NCBI RefSeq assembly: GCF_019753765.1
Contig: NZ_JAIJZW010000002.1
Location: 261,036 to 325,035, forward strand
Direction: 5' to 3'
From: Microbacterium marinilacus
GTDB lineage: Bacteria > Actinomycetota > Actinomycetes > Actinomycetales > Microbacteriaceae
Length of the DNA: 64,000 nt
Each line of letters starts with the position of its first letter. Position 1 is the first letter of the stretch. Below, in pieces: positions 55,585 to 63,945 of this stretch. Position numbers and translations under genes: made by a program. The notes beneath the pieces are model-generated. The model did no database searches. It had not been told where the DNA came from and saw only the letters and a list, made by a program, of their open reading frames with translations.

Positions 55585-56660
55585 CAGTCCGCCTCTCGCA
55601 CGACGGCGCCGCCGTCGATCGCGGACGAGATGTCGTCGATGTAGCCCTGCTCGATCGCCCACGGGATGCTCAGCACGTCGGGGCCGCTGGTGGCCATGCC
55701 GAGCGTGGTGTCCTCGACGATGTAGTAGCGCCCGTCGGCGATCGGATCCCAGCGCGAGAACACGGGGTGGGTCTGCGTGTACTCCGTGTCCTGGGGGCCG
55801 TTCGACCACGCGACCACGACGTCGGCCTCGACGGCGTCGAGCTCCTCCAGGCTGAAGCCCGTGTAGAAGACATCGGAGTCCAGGCCCTCGCTCGCGGCGG
55901 CGAGGGCGGGACTGTCCACCATGCCGAACTCGTGGAGCAGCGAGACCCGGGGATCCTCGGTGATGTATGCCGCGATCTCGGTGGAGCCCTCCGAGAGCGT
56001 GAGGCTGTAGATGAAGGAAGATCCGTCGAGGTTCGGATGCTCGGACGCCTCTGCGTCGACGGCGGCCTCCGTCTGCGCGATCAGTTCAGACGCCTTCGCC
56101 TGCTCGCCCAGGATCTCGCCGATGACCTCCGTGTGCTCCTGCCACGTGCCGGCGGTGAACGGCCGCTCCAGGTACGCGACCGTGGGGGCGATCTCGCTCA
56201 GCCGCTCGTACTCCGCCTCGGTGAGGCCCGAGTAGACGCCGATGATGACGTCGGGCTGCAGCGCGAGGATCTGCTCGTAGTCTGGGCCGTCCTCGGTGAA
56301 CGTGATGACCTCCGGCATCTCCGCCCCGAGCTCGTCCTCGACCTGGTCGCGGAACCACGGGGTGAACCCCTCCTCGTCGCCGCCCCAGGTCTCGGGAACG
56401 CCCACCGGAACGACGCCGAGCGCCGCGACGATGTCGTGGTTCATCCAGCTCAGCGTGACCACGCGCTCGGGCTTCTCCGGGATGACCGTCTCGCCGAGGG
56501 CGTGCTCGACCGTCAGCGGGAAGGTCCCCGACGCCTGTCCGCCGTCGGCGGCGGCCGAGGTCTCGGAGGCGCCGGGATCGGCGGGGGCGGAGCAGGCGGA
56601 GGCGGTCAGGGCGATGGCGGCCAGCAGAGCGATGGCGCCGGAGCGGCGGAAGGAGGGCAT
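55584..56660 (-). CDS. Siderophore-binding lipoprotein (first receptor)
   Basis: 358 residues. Signal peptide and lipobox (IALTASACSAP), binding domain with ERVVTLSWMNHDIVAALGVV, GPDYEQILALQPDVIIGVYS and LSEIAPTVAYLERPFTAGTW. First gene of the uptake operon; an iron box lies 43-62 bp upstream and an 18-bp palindrome shared with the exporter promoter about 100 bp upstream. ATG behind AGGAGGG-like sequence. Confidence 0.94.
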   Translation of the reverse strand: MPSFRRSGAIALLAAIALTASACSAPADPGASETSAAADGGQASGTFPLTVEHALGETVIPEKPERVVTLSWMNHDIVAALGVVPVGVPETWGGDEEGFTPWFRDQVEDELGAEMPEVITFTEDGPDYEQILALQPDVIIGVYSGLTEAEYERLSEIAPTVAYLERPFTAGTWQEHTEVIGEILGEQAKASELIAQTEAAVDAEASEHPNLDGSSFIYSLTLSEGSTEIAAYITEDPRVSLLHEFGMVDSPALAAASEGLDSDVFYTGFSLEELDAVEADVVVAWSNGPQDTEYTQTHPVFSRWDPIADGRYYIVEDTTLGMATSGPDVLSIPWAIEQGYIDDISSAIDGGAVVREAD

Positions 56661-56702
56661 GGGACCTCTCAGGGACGGTGCGGGGAGGGGAGATCGGCAG
56701 CC

Positions 56703-56722
56703 AGGTAAGGCATGCCTTATCT
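56703..56722 (-). promoter_or_regulatory. DtxR/IdeR-like iron box, uptake operon
   Basis: AGGTAAGGCATGCCTTATCT contains the perfect 14-bp palindrome TAAGGCATGCCTTA. It resembles the DtxR/IdeR operator in size, symmetry and AAGG/CCTT half-sites. Located just upstream of the receptor-led operon, where an iron-loaded repressor would shut it off. The repressor gene is not in the window. Confidence 0.75.
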
Positions 56723-56760
56723 CAGGCTAGGGAGCCGATGTTGTCGCGGGCAGACAGGTG

Positions 56761-56778
56761 GTGTCGCGCAGGTGACAC
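56761..56778. promoter_or_regulatory. 18-bp palindromic motif, copy 1 (uptake operon side)
   Basis: GTGTCGCGCAGGTGACAC, 39 bp upstream of the iron box relative to the uptake operon. Read in the direction of that operon it is identical at 17 of 18 positions to the copy upstream of the ABC pair at 57761-57778. Its distance from the start and its position next to the AraC gene suggest an activator site for that regulator. Confidence 0.6.
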
Positions 56779-56817
56779 GCGACCGGCTCCGTGCGGAGCC
56801 CGTCCAAGCCCGAGGCG

Positions 56818-57678
56818 TCAGCTGCCGGGGGTGCGGGGGAGGAACCGATGGGGCGGCCTCCCCATGACCCGGTGGAACGCCGCGCTGAACGCGCTGACGG
56901 TCGCGTACCCGACCCGACGTGAGACGACTCCCACCGGCACCCCGTCGCCGAGCAGGCGCACGGCCGCCGACATCCGCGCGGCCGTGCGCCACTCGCTGAA
57001 CGTCATGCCGACCTCGGCGCGGAACGCGCGGGCGAGGGTGCGGGTGCTCATCGACGTCAGCCAGGCCCAGTCCGCGATCGAGCGGTCGTCCGCGGGGTCG
57101 GACATGATCGCCCGCGCGATCGGCGCGATCCGCTCGTCACGCGGCAGGGGCAGCTCGATGGCGGGAAGCTCCTCGTCGACGATCATCTCCAGGCACACGC
57201 GCTGGGCCCGCAGGCGCTGCGGCTTGGGCATGCCCGAGACGGCCAGGAACGCCAGCATCTCGCGGAGAGCCGCGTTGACGACCACCGTGTGCACCTCACT
57301 CGTCGCCGGGGCCGCGACCGGCTGCCCGGGGTCGTCCTCCACCGGCCAGGCGAACGGCATCACGTACACGGCGGCGAGGGTGGTGGACGCGGCCCGGCTC
57401 GTCGAGTGCGGAGTGCCCGACGGCACCCACAGGCCCTGGCCCACCGACAGCGAGTGCCGGGTGCCCTGCACCTCGACGTCGGCGGCGCCGCGGCTCGGCC
57501 AGAAGACCGTGTGCTCGGGATGCGCGTGGCGCTCCGGTGCGCAGCCGTCGGCGTCGTCGACGTATGTGTGGCGCAGGAAGCGGGTGGTGAGCAGGTACCC
57601 CTCGGGCACGACGACGTTGCGGAGGAGCGCATCCGGGTCTCCGGGCGTTGCGGCGGCAGCGCTGCGGGCGAGGGGCAT
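56818..57678 (-). CDS. AraC-family regulator
   Basis: 286 residues. N-terminal cupin-like sensing domain (APERHAHPEHTVFWPSRGAA, LSVGQGLWVPSGTPHSTSR) and C-terminal double helix-turn-helix (RTLARAFRAEVGMTFSEWRT and PVGVVSRRVGYATVSAFSAA followed by FHRVMGRPP). It sits between the iron-uptake operon and an ABC transporter pair, a common place for siderophore-sensing AraC activators. ATG at 57678; the very long open frame upstream is a shadow. An inverted repeat GACGTCCG/CGGACGTC (57698-57728) lies in its leader. Confidence 0.9.
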   Translation of the reverse strand: MPLARSAAAATPGDPDALLRNVVVPEGYLLTTRFLRHTYVDDADGCAPERHAHPEHTVFWPSRGAADVEVQGTRHSLSVGQGLWVPSGTPHSTSRAASTTLAAVYVMPFAWPVEDDPGQPVAAPATSEVHTVVVNAALREMLAFLAVSGMPKPQRLRAQRVCLEMIVDEELPAIELPLPRDERIAPIARAIMSDPADDRSIADWAWLTSMSTRTLARAFRAEVGMTFSEWRTAARMSAAVRLLGDGVPVGVVSRRVGYATVSAFSAAFHRVMGRPPHRFLPRTPGS

Positions 57679-57760
57679 GGCGGGGTCCTCTGCTCGTGAC
57701 GTCCGCGTCGGTTCGGGGGACGGACGTCGTATCGGGTGAGTAAGGATACCCTCGCTCGTG

Positions 57761-57778
57761 GTGTCGCCTGCGCGACAC
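57761..57778. promoter_or_regulatory. 18-bp palindromic motif, copy 2 (ABC pair side)
   Basis: GTGTCGCCTGCGCGACAC, 38 bp before the ABC gene start. 17 of 18 positions match copy 1 when each is read in its own direction of transcription; outer arms GTGTC and GACAC are conserved. A likely -10 (TACCCT, 57747-57752) lies just upstream, so binding here may overlap the transcription start. Confidence 0.6.
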
Positions 57779-57816
57779 TTCTCGTCGTCCGCGGGCTTCG
57801 CGCGCTGCCTAGCGTG

Positions 57817-59520
57817 ATGGCGATGCACACCGAGAGCCCCTCGTCGACGCCGACCCCCGGCGGCCTGATCCGCCATGCCCTCACGCGCGGCGGACGCGGC
57901 TGGCGCCTCGCCGGCGCGACGACGGGCTACATGCTGCACCAGGCGAGCGAGGCGGCCGTGCCCATCCTCATCGGCGTGGTCATCGACCGCGCGGTCATGC
58001 CCGGGGATCTCGGCGCCCTCGTGCTGTGGCTCGGGGTGCTCGGCGCCGTGTTCGTCGTGCTGTCGCTGAGCTATCAGTCGGCGAGCCTGGCCATGGTGCG
58101 CGTGTACGGTCACGGCGAGCACGATCTCCGCCAGCTCGCCGTGGCGAGGGTCCTGCATCCGCGTCGTCTGGCGCCCCGCCCCACGGGGGAGGTCCTCTCC
58201 GTCGCCACGAGCGACACGTATCGCGTGGCCGGCGTCGCGTGGAGCATCGCGGAGCAGGGCGCGACGCTCTCCGCCCTCCTGACCGCGGTGATCGCGCTGC
58301 TGGTGATCTCCGTGCCGCTCGGCTTGGGCGTGCTCGGCGGCGCGCTCCTGGTGCTGTGGGGCATGACCGCGCTGGCGCGGCCGATCGAGCGCATCGGCCT
58401 GGCCGAGCAGGGGGCGGTGGCGCGGGCCAGCGACGTCGCGACGGACGCGATCGCCGGGCTGCGCGTCGTGCACGGCCTCGCCGCGCACGATCAGCTCGTC
58501 GAGCGGTATCGGATGGCGAGCGCCGCATCGCGCGACGGCGCGGTGCGCGCCTCCCGGTCGCTGCTGGTTTATCGGGCCGTCAGCACGGCGGTATCGGTCT
58601 GCTATCTCGCCGCGCTCGCGGCGGCGGCGGGGTGGATGGCGCTGCAGGGCGCCATCACCCCCGGGCAGCTCGTGACGGTGGTCGGCCTCGCCCAGTTCCT
58701 CCAGGGGGCGCTCGATCACATCGGCACCTTCGGGGCGAACTGGGCCCACAAGCGGGCGTCCGCGCGGCGCCTCCACGAGCTCGTCGCCGAGCCGTACGCT
58801 CTGCCCGACGGCGCCGGGACAGCCCCCGAGCCGCGGTCTCTGCGCTGGACGGCGCCCGGCGGGGTCGTCGAGACGCTTCCCGGCGCGATGGTCGGCGTCC
58901 GGGTGCGCGATGCCGCGCAGGCGCGCGAGGCCGCGGCGGCGCTCGGCTTCCGCACGGTGCCGGCGGCGGGCGAGCTGAGCCTGGGCGGCCGGGATGCGCT
59001 CACGATCGGTCCGAACGCCTATCGGGCCCACGTGCTGGCGCCGCCCCACGATGCCTTCGTCTTCACCGGCACGCTGCGCCGGAACGTCCACCTCGACGAT
59101 CGAGCGCCCGACGACGGCGCGGTCGATGATGGCGCGGCCCACGACGGCTCGCGCGAGCGGCGCTCGCTGGACGACGCGGTGCTCGCCGCCACGGCGCTGG
59201 ACGACGTGATCGAGCACGCGGGCTCCGTGGACGCCCCCGTCGGGGAGGAGGGGCGGCGGCTGTCGGGAGGGCAGCGTCAGCGGCTGCTGCTCGCCCGCGC
59301 CCTGCACGCGCCGGCCGACGTGATCGTGCTGGACGAGCCCACCACGGCGCTCGACCCGGTCACGACACGGCGTGTGGCGCACGGCCTCGCCCGCAGCGGC
59401 CGGACGATCCTGCTGATCACGAGCGACCCGCTGCTGCTCGACGCCTGCGCGCGGGTCGTCGACCTCGGCGCGCCGTCCGCGTCGCGGTCGGGAGCCGGCC
59501 GCGAGGAGGTCCCGGCATGA
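57817..59520 (+). CDS. ABC transporter half-subunit with degenerate ATPase (no Walker A)
   Basis: About 567 residues: six-helix exporter-type membrane domain (residues ~20-320) fused to an ATPase domain. The ATPase has a normal signature [15 protein letters not shown] (59260-59274 covers LSGGQ) and Walker [14 protein letters not shown]. The Walker A position reads [18 protein letters not shown] with no GXXGXGK(S/T), the Q-loop glutamine is missing ([13 protein letters not shown]) and the switch histidine is replaced (LLITSDP). It must work as a heterodimer with the following gene, which overlaps by ATGA. Start at one of two adjacent ATGs (57817 or 57823). Confidence 0.88.
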   Translation: MAMHTESPSSTPTPGGLIRHALTRGGRGWRLAGATTGYMLHQASEAAVPILIGVVIDRAVMPGDLGALVLWLGVLGAVFVVLSLSYQSASLAMVRVYGHGEHDLRQLAVARVLHPRRLAPRPTGEVLSVATSDTYRVAGVAWSIAEQGATLSALLTAVIALLVISVPLGLGVLGGALLVLWGMTALARPIERIGLAEQGAVARASDVATDAIAGLRVVHGLAAHDQLVERYRMASAASRDGAVRASRSLLVYRAVSTAVSVCYLAALAAAAGWMALQGAITPGQLVTVVGLAQFLQGALDHIGTFGANWAHKRASARRLHELVAEPYALPDGAGTAPEPRSLRWTAPGGVVETLPGAMVGVRVRDAAQAREAAAALGFRTVPAAGELSLGGRDALTIGPNAYRAHVLAPPHDAFVFTGTLRRNVHLDDRAPDDGAVDDGAAHDGSRERRSLDDAVLAATALDDVIEHAGSVDAPVGEEGRRLSGGQRQRLLLARALHAPADVIVLDEPTTALDPVTTRRVAHGLARSGRTILLITSDPLLLDACARVVDLGAPSASRSGAGREEVPA

Positions 59521-61271
59521 CGGCCCCGAGGCTGCCCGTCGCGTCACCGCGAGACACCCTGCGCGCCGTCGGCTCGCTCCTCGCGCGTCGCCGAGGGGCT
59601 CTGCTCGCGACCATCGCGCTCCTGGTCTCCGGATCGGCGAGCGCCCTCGCCATCCCGCCTCTTCTCGGGTGGATCGTCGACGTCGTGGTGGACGGGGGCG
59701 GCACCGAGCGCATCGGTCTCGCCGCCGCGGGCCTCGTCGGAGCGGGAGCGCTGTCAGCCGTCTGCACGTGGTGGGGAGGGCGGCTGCTGGTCGCGTGCCT
59801 GCAGTCGATGCTCGCCGAGCTGCGTGAGGAGGTGTTCGCGACCGCGATGCGTCTGGATGCCGGGGAGGTCGAGCACGCCGGCAGCTCCGATGTCGTCTCG
59901 CGTCTCACCGGCGACGTCGAGGCCGTCACCGAGGCCGGATCGGGGGTCCTTCCGCGCTTCCTCGGCGCGCTCTTCACGATCGTGCTGACCGCCGTCGGGA
60001 TGGCCGTGCTCGACCCGTTCCTCGCGCTCGCCGCGTTGGTCGCCGTCCCGCTGCAGGCGGTGGCGGTGACGCGTTTCCTGCGACGCTCACGGCCGCTGTA
60101 CGTGCGGCTGCGCCGCGAGGAGTCCGATCGTGGGCAGGCCATCATCGAGAGCGTCGCGGGCGCGGAGACGGTGCGGGCTCACGGGCACGAGCATCACCGG
60201 CTCGGTCTCGTCGCCGAGCGCAGTCTGACCGCTGTCGAGACGCAGCGCGTCACGACCCGCGCGCGCAACGTCTTCAACGGCACCCTGAACCTCGCCGAGC
60301 TCGTCGGGCTGGCAGCCGTGCTGGCGGCGGGGCTCTGGCGGGTCGAGACGGCGGGGCTGACGATCGGGGCCGTCACCGCCGCCGCGCTGTTCTTCCACCG
60401 TCTGTTCGGGCCGATCGGCGCGCTGCTGTCGAGCATCGACGACCTGCAGCGCGCACAGGCGGGGCTCGAACGTCTCGTCGGTGTGCGCGGAGCCGCACGC
60501 CCGGCTCGCCCGGTACAGACGATCCGGGACTCCTCGGTGCGGCTGCGCGGGGCGTCGTTCGCCTACCCGGGCTCGTCCTCGCCGCGCCCCGCTCTGGAGG
60601 ACGTCGACCTCGTCGTGCCCCCGGGGGCGACGGCCGTCCTCGTCGGTGCCAGTGGGTCGGGCAAGTCGACGATCGCCCGCCTCGTCGCGGGCCTCGCCGA
60701 GCCCGACGCCGGCGAGGTGCTCGTGGGCGGAGCGCCGGCGGCGCGGGCGGCGCGGGCGGACGGGCGCCCCGCCGTGATGCTCGTGACCCAGGAGACCCAT
60801 CTGTTCTCGGGTTCGCTGGCGGACAACCTCCGACTCGCGCGCGCGGATGCCTCGGACGCCGACCTCGTCGCCGCGCTGGAGGGCGTCGGCGCCGGGTGGG
60901 CCGTCGGCCTGCCGGGCGGCCTCGACGCCGTGCCGGGCGGTGACCTCGACGAGCAGCGTCTGCAGCAGCTCGCACTGGCCAGAGTGCTGCTGGCGGACCC
61001 GCCGGTGGTCGTGCTGGACGAGGCCACCGCGCACGCCGGGGCGGACGCCACCCTCGACCGAGCGGTCCAGGCGGTGGTCTACGGGCGCACGGCCCTGGTG
61101 GTGGCGCATCGACTGTCGCATGCGGAGGGAGCCGATCTCGTCGTCGTCTTCGAGCGAGGCCGCGTCGCCGAGCGCGGCACGCTCGAAGAACTCGTCGCGC
61201 GCGGGGGTGCGTTCCGGGCGCTGTGGAGCGCCTGGCGCGGGGCGGGAACGGGCGCCGGCGCATCGGGCTGA
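59517..61271 (+). CDS. ABC transporter half-subunit, partner with degenerate signature motif
   Basis: 584 residues, membrane domain then ATPase. Walker [16 protein letters not shown]-loop [16 protein letters not shown], Walker [14 protein letters not shown] and switch histidine [11 protein letters not shown] are intact, but the signature LSGGQ is replaced by LDEQR (60945-60959). Paired with the upstream subunit, one composite ATP site is fully canonical and the other has lost key residues from both sides. Likely substrate is a siderophore or ferric-siderophore from context; direction is uncertain. Confidence 0.9.
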   Translation: MTAPRLPVASPRDTLRAVGSLLARRRGALLATIALLVSGSASALAIPPLLGWIVDVVVDGGGTERIGLAAAGLVGAGALSAVCTWWGGRLLVACLQSMLAELREEVFATAMRLDAGEVEHAGSSDVVSRLTGDVEAVTEAGSGVLPRFLGALFTIVLTAVGMAVLDPFLALAALVAVPLQAVAVTRFLRRSRPLYVRLRREESDRGQAIIESVAGAETVRAHGHEHHRLGLVAERSLTAVETQRVTTRARNVFNGTLNLAELVGLAAVLAAGLWRVETAGLTIGAVTAAALFFHRLFGPIGALLSSIDDLQRAQAGLERLVGVRGAARPARPVQTIRDSSVRLRGASFAYPGSSSPRPALEDVDLVVPPGATAVLVGASGSGKSTIARLVAGLAEPDAGEVLVGGAPAARAARADGRPAVMLVTQETHLFSGSLADNLRLARADASDADLVAALEGVGAGWAVGLPGGLDAVPGGDLDEQRLQQLALARVLLADPPVVVLDEATAHAGADATLDRAVQAVVYGRTALVVAHRLSHAEGADLVVVFERGRVAERGTLEELVARGGAFRALWSAWRGAGTGAGASG

Positions 61272-61296
61272 GGCCTGTTCTCCCGGGGTGAGCGGC

Positions 61297-61974
61297 TCAG
61301 CGCGCCTCGAGGCGGTGCGCGACGCCGTCGATGACGAGGTCGACCTTGTCCTGCCACCAGCGGCTCGGGCGGCCCGGCTCGCCCATCGCGTAGCGCATGG
61401 CTTCGAGGTACTGGCCCGACAGTGCAGGGTCGGCGATGGTCGCACCGGCCTCCGCCATGCGTGCCAGAACCTGCTCGCTGTAGCTTCCGCCGCCTTCGAC
61501 GGGGCGATGCAGCGACTCGATCGTGAGGAACGCGTCGGCGGTCATGTCGCCGATCGTGTCGACGATGAGCGCCGCCTCGCGGAGCTCGAAGCCGAGACCG
61601 GTCGTGAGGTGCTCGACGACCCGGTAGGACTGCGCGACCAGCTCATCGGGCACCGTCTTCATCTCGCGCAGTCGCTGCGCCAGGCCCGGCGTGCGCGCGA
61701 ACATCCGCCACATCGCCTGCGCGCACGTGCGCAGGTACTCGGCCCAGTCGTCGTCGGGCTCGGGCCAGTCGGAGCGGGCGACGGCCAGGGCGACGGCCGC
61801 GTCGAGCATGTCCTCGACACCGTCGACGTGTCGGTACAGGGTCGACTGATCGACGCCGAGCCGGGCCGACACCGACGTGATGGTCGCCTGGTCGAGCCCG
61901 AGCTCCAGGACGGTGTCCAGAATCGCCTCGCGGGAGGTCAGAGGGGGTCGGCCTCGGCGCGGTCGAACGGGCAT
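61297..61974 (-). CDS. TetR-family regulator
   Basis: 225 residues. HTH region: RPPLTSREAILDTVLELGLD, then ATITSVSARLGVDQSTLYRH. The C-terminal domain resembles TetR_C types (AQRLREMKTVPDELVAQSYR). Divergent from the IrtA-like ABC gene; the 126-bp gap holds an iron box and an 8-bp-arm palindrome that is a candidate site for this protein. Converges on the preceding ABC gene. Confidence 0.88.
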   Translation of the reverse strand: MPVRPRRGRPPLTSREAILDTVLELGLDQATITSVSARLGVDQSTLYRHVDGVEDMLDAAVALAVARSDWPEPDDDWAEYLRTCAQAMWRMFARTPGLAQRLREMKTVPDELVAQSYRVVEHLTTGLGFELREAALIVDTIGDMTADAFLTIESLHRPVEGGGSYSEQVLARMAEAGATIADPALSGQYLEAMRYAMGEPGRPSRWWQDKVDLVIDGVAHRLEAR

Positions 61975-62021
61975 CGCCCCATGGTACTCAGCACCGGGCG
62001 GCCGACAGCCGAGGTCGTCGA

Positions 62022-62040
62022 TTAGGCAAGCCTTGCCTAT
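62022..62040 (+). promoter_or_regulatory. DtxR/IdeR-like iron box, IrtA-like gene
   Basis: TTAGGCAAGCCTTGCCTAT is symmetric about its centre at 8 of 9 pairs and agrees closely with the IdeR/DtxR consensus outer halves TTAGG and CCTAA. It covers a plausible -35 (TTGCCT, 62033-62038) spaced 17 bp from TACGCT (62056-62061), so iron-loaded repressor would block RNA polymerase. Confidence 0.85.
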
Positions 62041-62068
62041 CTGTAGTGGGAAGGATACGCTCGGGCTG

Positions 62069-62091
62069 TTTTGCAATACACATTTGCAAAA
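62069..62091. promoter_or_regulatory. AT-rich palindrome abutting the ribosome binding site
   Basis: Perfect 8-bp arms TTTTGCAA and TTGCAAAA, 7 bp apart. The second arm runs directly into AGGAGG (62091-62096), the ribosome binding site of the ABC gene at 62101. Candidate operator for the divergent TetR regulator; as RNA it could also form a hairpin next to the ribosome binding site. Confidence 0.6.
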
Positions 62092-62100
62092 GGAGGCAGC

Positions 62101-63945
62101 ATGGGGACGAGCACCGATCGCGCAGAGGCGAAGGCCGAGCGGGCCCGCGGACGGGAACGGCAGCGCGCGGCGAACGCCCTGCTGCTCGGCCCCGTCCGCT
62201 CCCGCCTCGCGGCTGCGAGCGCGCTGACCGCCCTGTCCTCCCTCTGCGCGGTGGTGCCGTTCATCCTGATCGCCGAGGTATGCCGCGAGCTGCTCGGCCC
62301 CGCTCCCGACTGGGACCGCACCTGGACCCTGCTGCTCGTGTCGCTCGGCATCCTCGGTCTGCGCGGACTGCTGTCCTCCGTCGCGCTGCTGTGGTCGCAC
62401 CTCATCGACTCCGAGCACCAGTTCACGCTGCGCCGCCTGCTGGCCCGCAAGCTCAGCCGCGTGCCGCTCGGCTGGTTCACCGAGCGCAGCTCGGGCGAGG
62501 TCAAGAAGCACCTGCAGGGAGACGTCGAGGCGCTGCACTACCTCGTCGCGCACGCGCGGCTGGAGTTCGTCGCCGCCGTCACCCTCCCGGTGGCGACGCT
62601 CGTCTACCTGTTCGTCGTCGACTGGCGCCTCAGCATCGTGGTGACGGCGACACTGGCGGGCTACGCAGTCGTCATGTCTCGCATCATGGGGGAGGGGTAC
62701 ACCGAGAAGATCGCCTCCTACGAGCAGTGGAACGCGAAGGTCTCGGCATCGACGATCGAGTTCGTCGACGGCATCCAGGTCGTCCGCGCGTTCGGGCAGC
62801 CGAGGCGCGGGCATCACCGCTACCAGAGGGCGATCGAGGGCTACTCGGCGTTCTACACGGCGTGGGTCACCCCCATCACCAGGCTGGAGGGATTCGGCAG
62901 CCTGCTGCTGAACCCCGTCGTCGTGATGGTGCTGGTGCTGGTCGCGGGCCTCGGGCTCATCGGCGCCGCCGGGGCTCGCCCCGACGTCCTCATCCCGTTC
63001 ATCTTCCTAGGGCTCGGCATCGGTGGCAGCGTCCTCGCCCTCGGGTACGGCGCGCAGGCTCTGCGACAGGCGTCCGCCGCCGCCGTCCGGCTGTGGGAAC
63101 TCACCGAGACCCCCGACCTCACCGACCCGGCCGACGGGCCGGTCCCCGGCTCGGGGCTGGTGCGCTTCGAGGACGTCTCCTTCGGCTATCGGGAAGGCCA
63201 CCTCGTCCTGCGCGGGATCGACCTGGAGCTGCGGCCCGGCACCATCACCGCGCTCGTCGGCCCGTCCGGCTCGGGCAAATCGACGCTCGCCCGGCTGCTC
63301 CCGCGCTTCTTCGACGTCACCGCCGGCCGCATCACCGTGGACGGCCACGACATCCGTACGCTGCGGTCGCGCGACCTGTACCGGTCTGTGGGCTTCGTGC
63401 TCCAGGACGTGCAGCTGATCGCGGGGACGGTGCGCGAGAACCTCCTGCTGGGGCGCCCCGACGCGGACGACGACGCCGTCGAGCGCGCGACCCGTGCCGC
63501 CCAGATCCACGATCGGATCCTCGAGCTGCCCCGCGGCTACGACTCCGAGATCGGGGTGGACGCGCGCCTGTCCGGAGGGGAGGCGCAGCGGCTGTCGATC
63601 GCACGGGCGTTGCTCGCCGACGCGCCGATCCTCGTGCTCGACGAGGCGACCGCCTTCGCCGACCCGGAATCGGAGGCGGCCATCCAGGACGCCCTCGCGG
63701 TGCTCGTCGCGTCGCGCACCGTGCTGGTCATCGCCCACCGGCTCCACACGATCGCCGACGTCGACCACGTCGTCGTGCTCGACGAGGGCCGGGTCGTGGA
63801 ACAGGGGCCGCCCGCGCAGCTGAGAGAGGGCGGAGGACTGTTCTCCCGGCTGTGGCAGGCGAACGGACGTGCGCTGCAGGAGGTCGAGGAGGTCGCGAGC
63901 GCGCCCACCACGGCCGTCGACAACACCGAGGAGGTGTCCGCATGA
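62101..63945 (+). CDS. ABC transporter ATP-binding/permease, IrtA/YbtP-like
   Basis: 614 residues: N-terminal exporter-fold membrane domain (GWFTERSSGEVKKHLQGDVE, IVVTATLAGYAVVMSRIMGE) and a complete ATPase: Walker A GPSGSGKSTLARLL, Q-loop VLQDVQLIAGTVRENL, signature RLSGGEAQRLSIARALL, Walker B ILVLDEATAFADPE, switch histidine VIAHRLHTIADVD. IrtAB and YbtPQ are importers of ferric siderophores with this fold; the iron box supports that role. Overlaps the next gene (ATGA). Confidence 0.9.
   Translation: MGTSTDRAEAKAERARGRERQRAANALLLGPVRSRLAAASALTALSSLCAVVPFILIAEVCRELLGPAPDWDRTWTLLLVSLGILGLRGLLSSVALLWSHLIDSEHQFTLRRLLARKLSRVPLGWFTERSSGEVKKHLQGDVEALHYLVAHARLEFVAAVTLPVATLVYLFVVDWRLSIVVTATLAGYAVVMSRIMGEGYTEKIASYEQWNAKVSASTIEFVDGIQVVRAFGQPRRGHHRYQRAIEGYSAFYTAWVTPITRLEGFGSLLLNPVVVMVLVLVAGLGLIGAAGARPDVLIPFIFLGLGIGGSVLALGYGAQALRQASAAAVRLWELTETPDLTDPADGPVPGSGLVRFEDVSFGYREGHLVLRGIDLELRPGTITALVGPSGSGKSTLARLLPRFFDVTAGRITVDGHDIRTLRSRDLYRSVGFVLQDVQLIAGTVRENLLLGRPDADDDAVERATRAAQIHDRILELPRGYDSEIGVDARLSGGEAQRLSIARALLADAPILVLDEATAFADPESEAAIQDALAVLVASRTVLVIAHRLHTIADVDHVVVLDEGRVVEQGPPAQLREGGGLFSRLWQANGRALQEVEEVASAPTTAVDNTEEVSA

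Noticed and set aside
57740..57756. Third iron box (GAGTAAGGATACCCTCG) before the degenerate ABC pair
   Set aside because: Only 6 of 16 positions are symmetric. The shared AAGGATAC plus CTCG with the 62051 region is better explained as similar -10 promoter elements.
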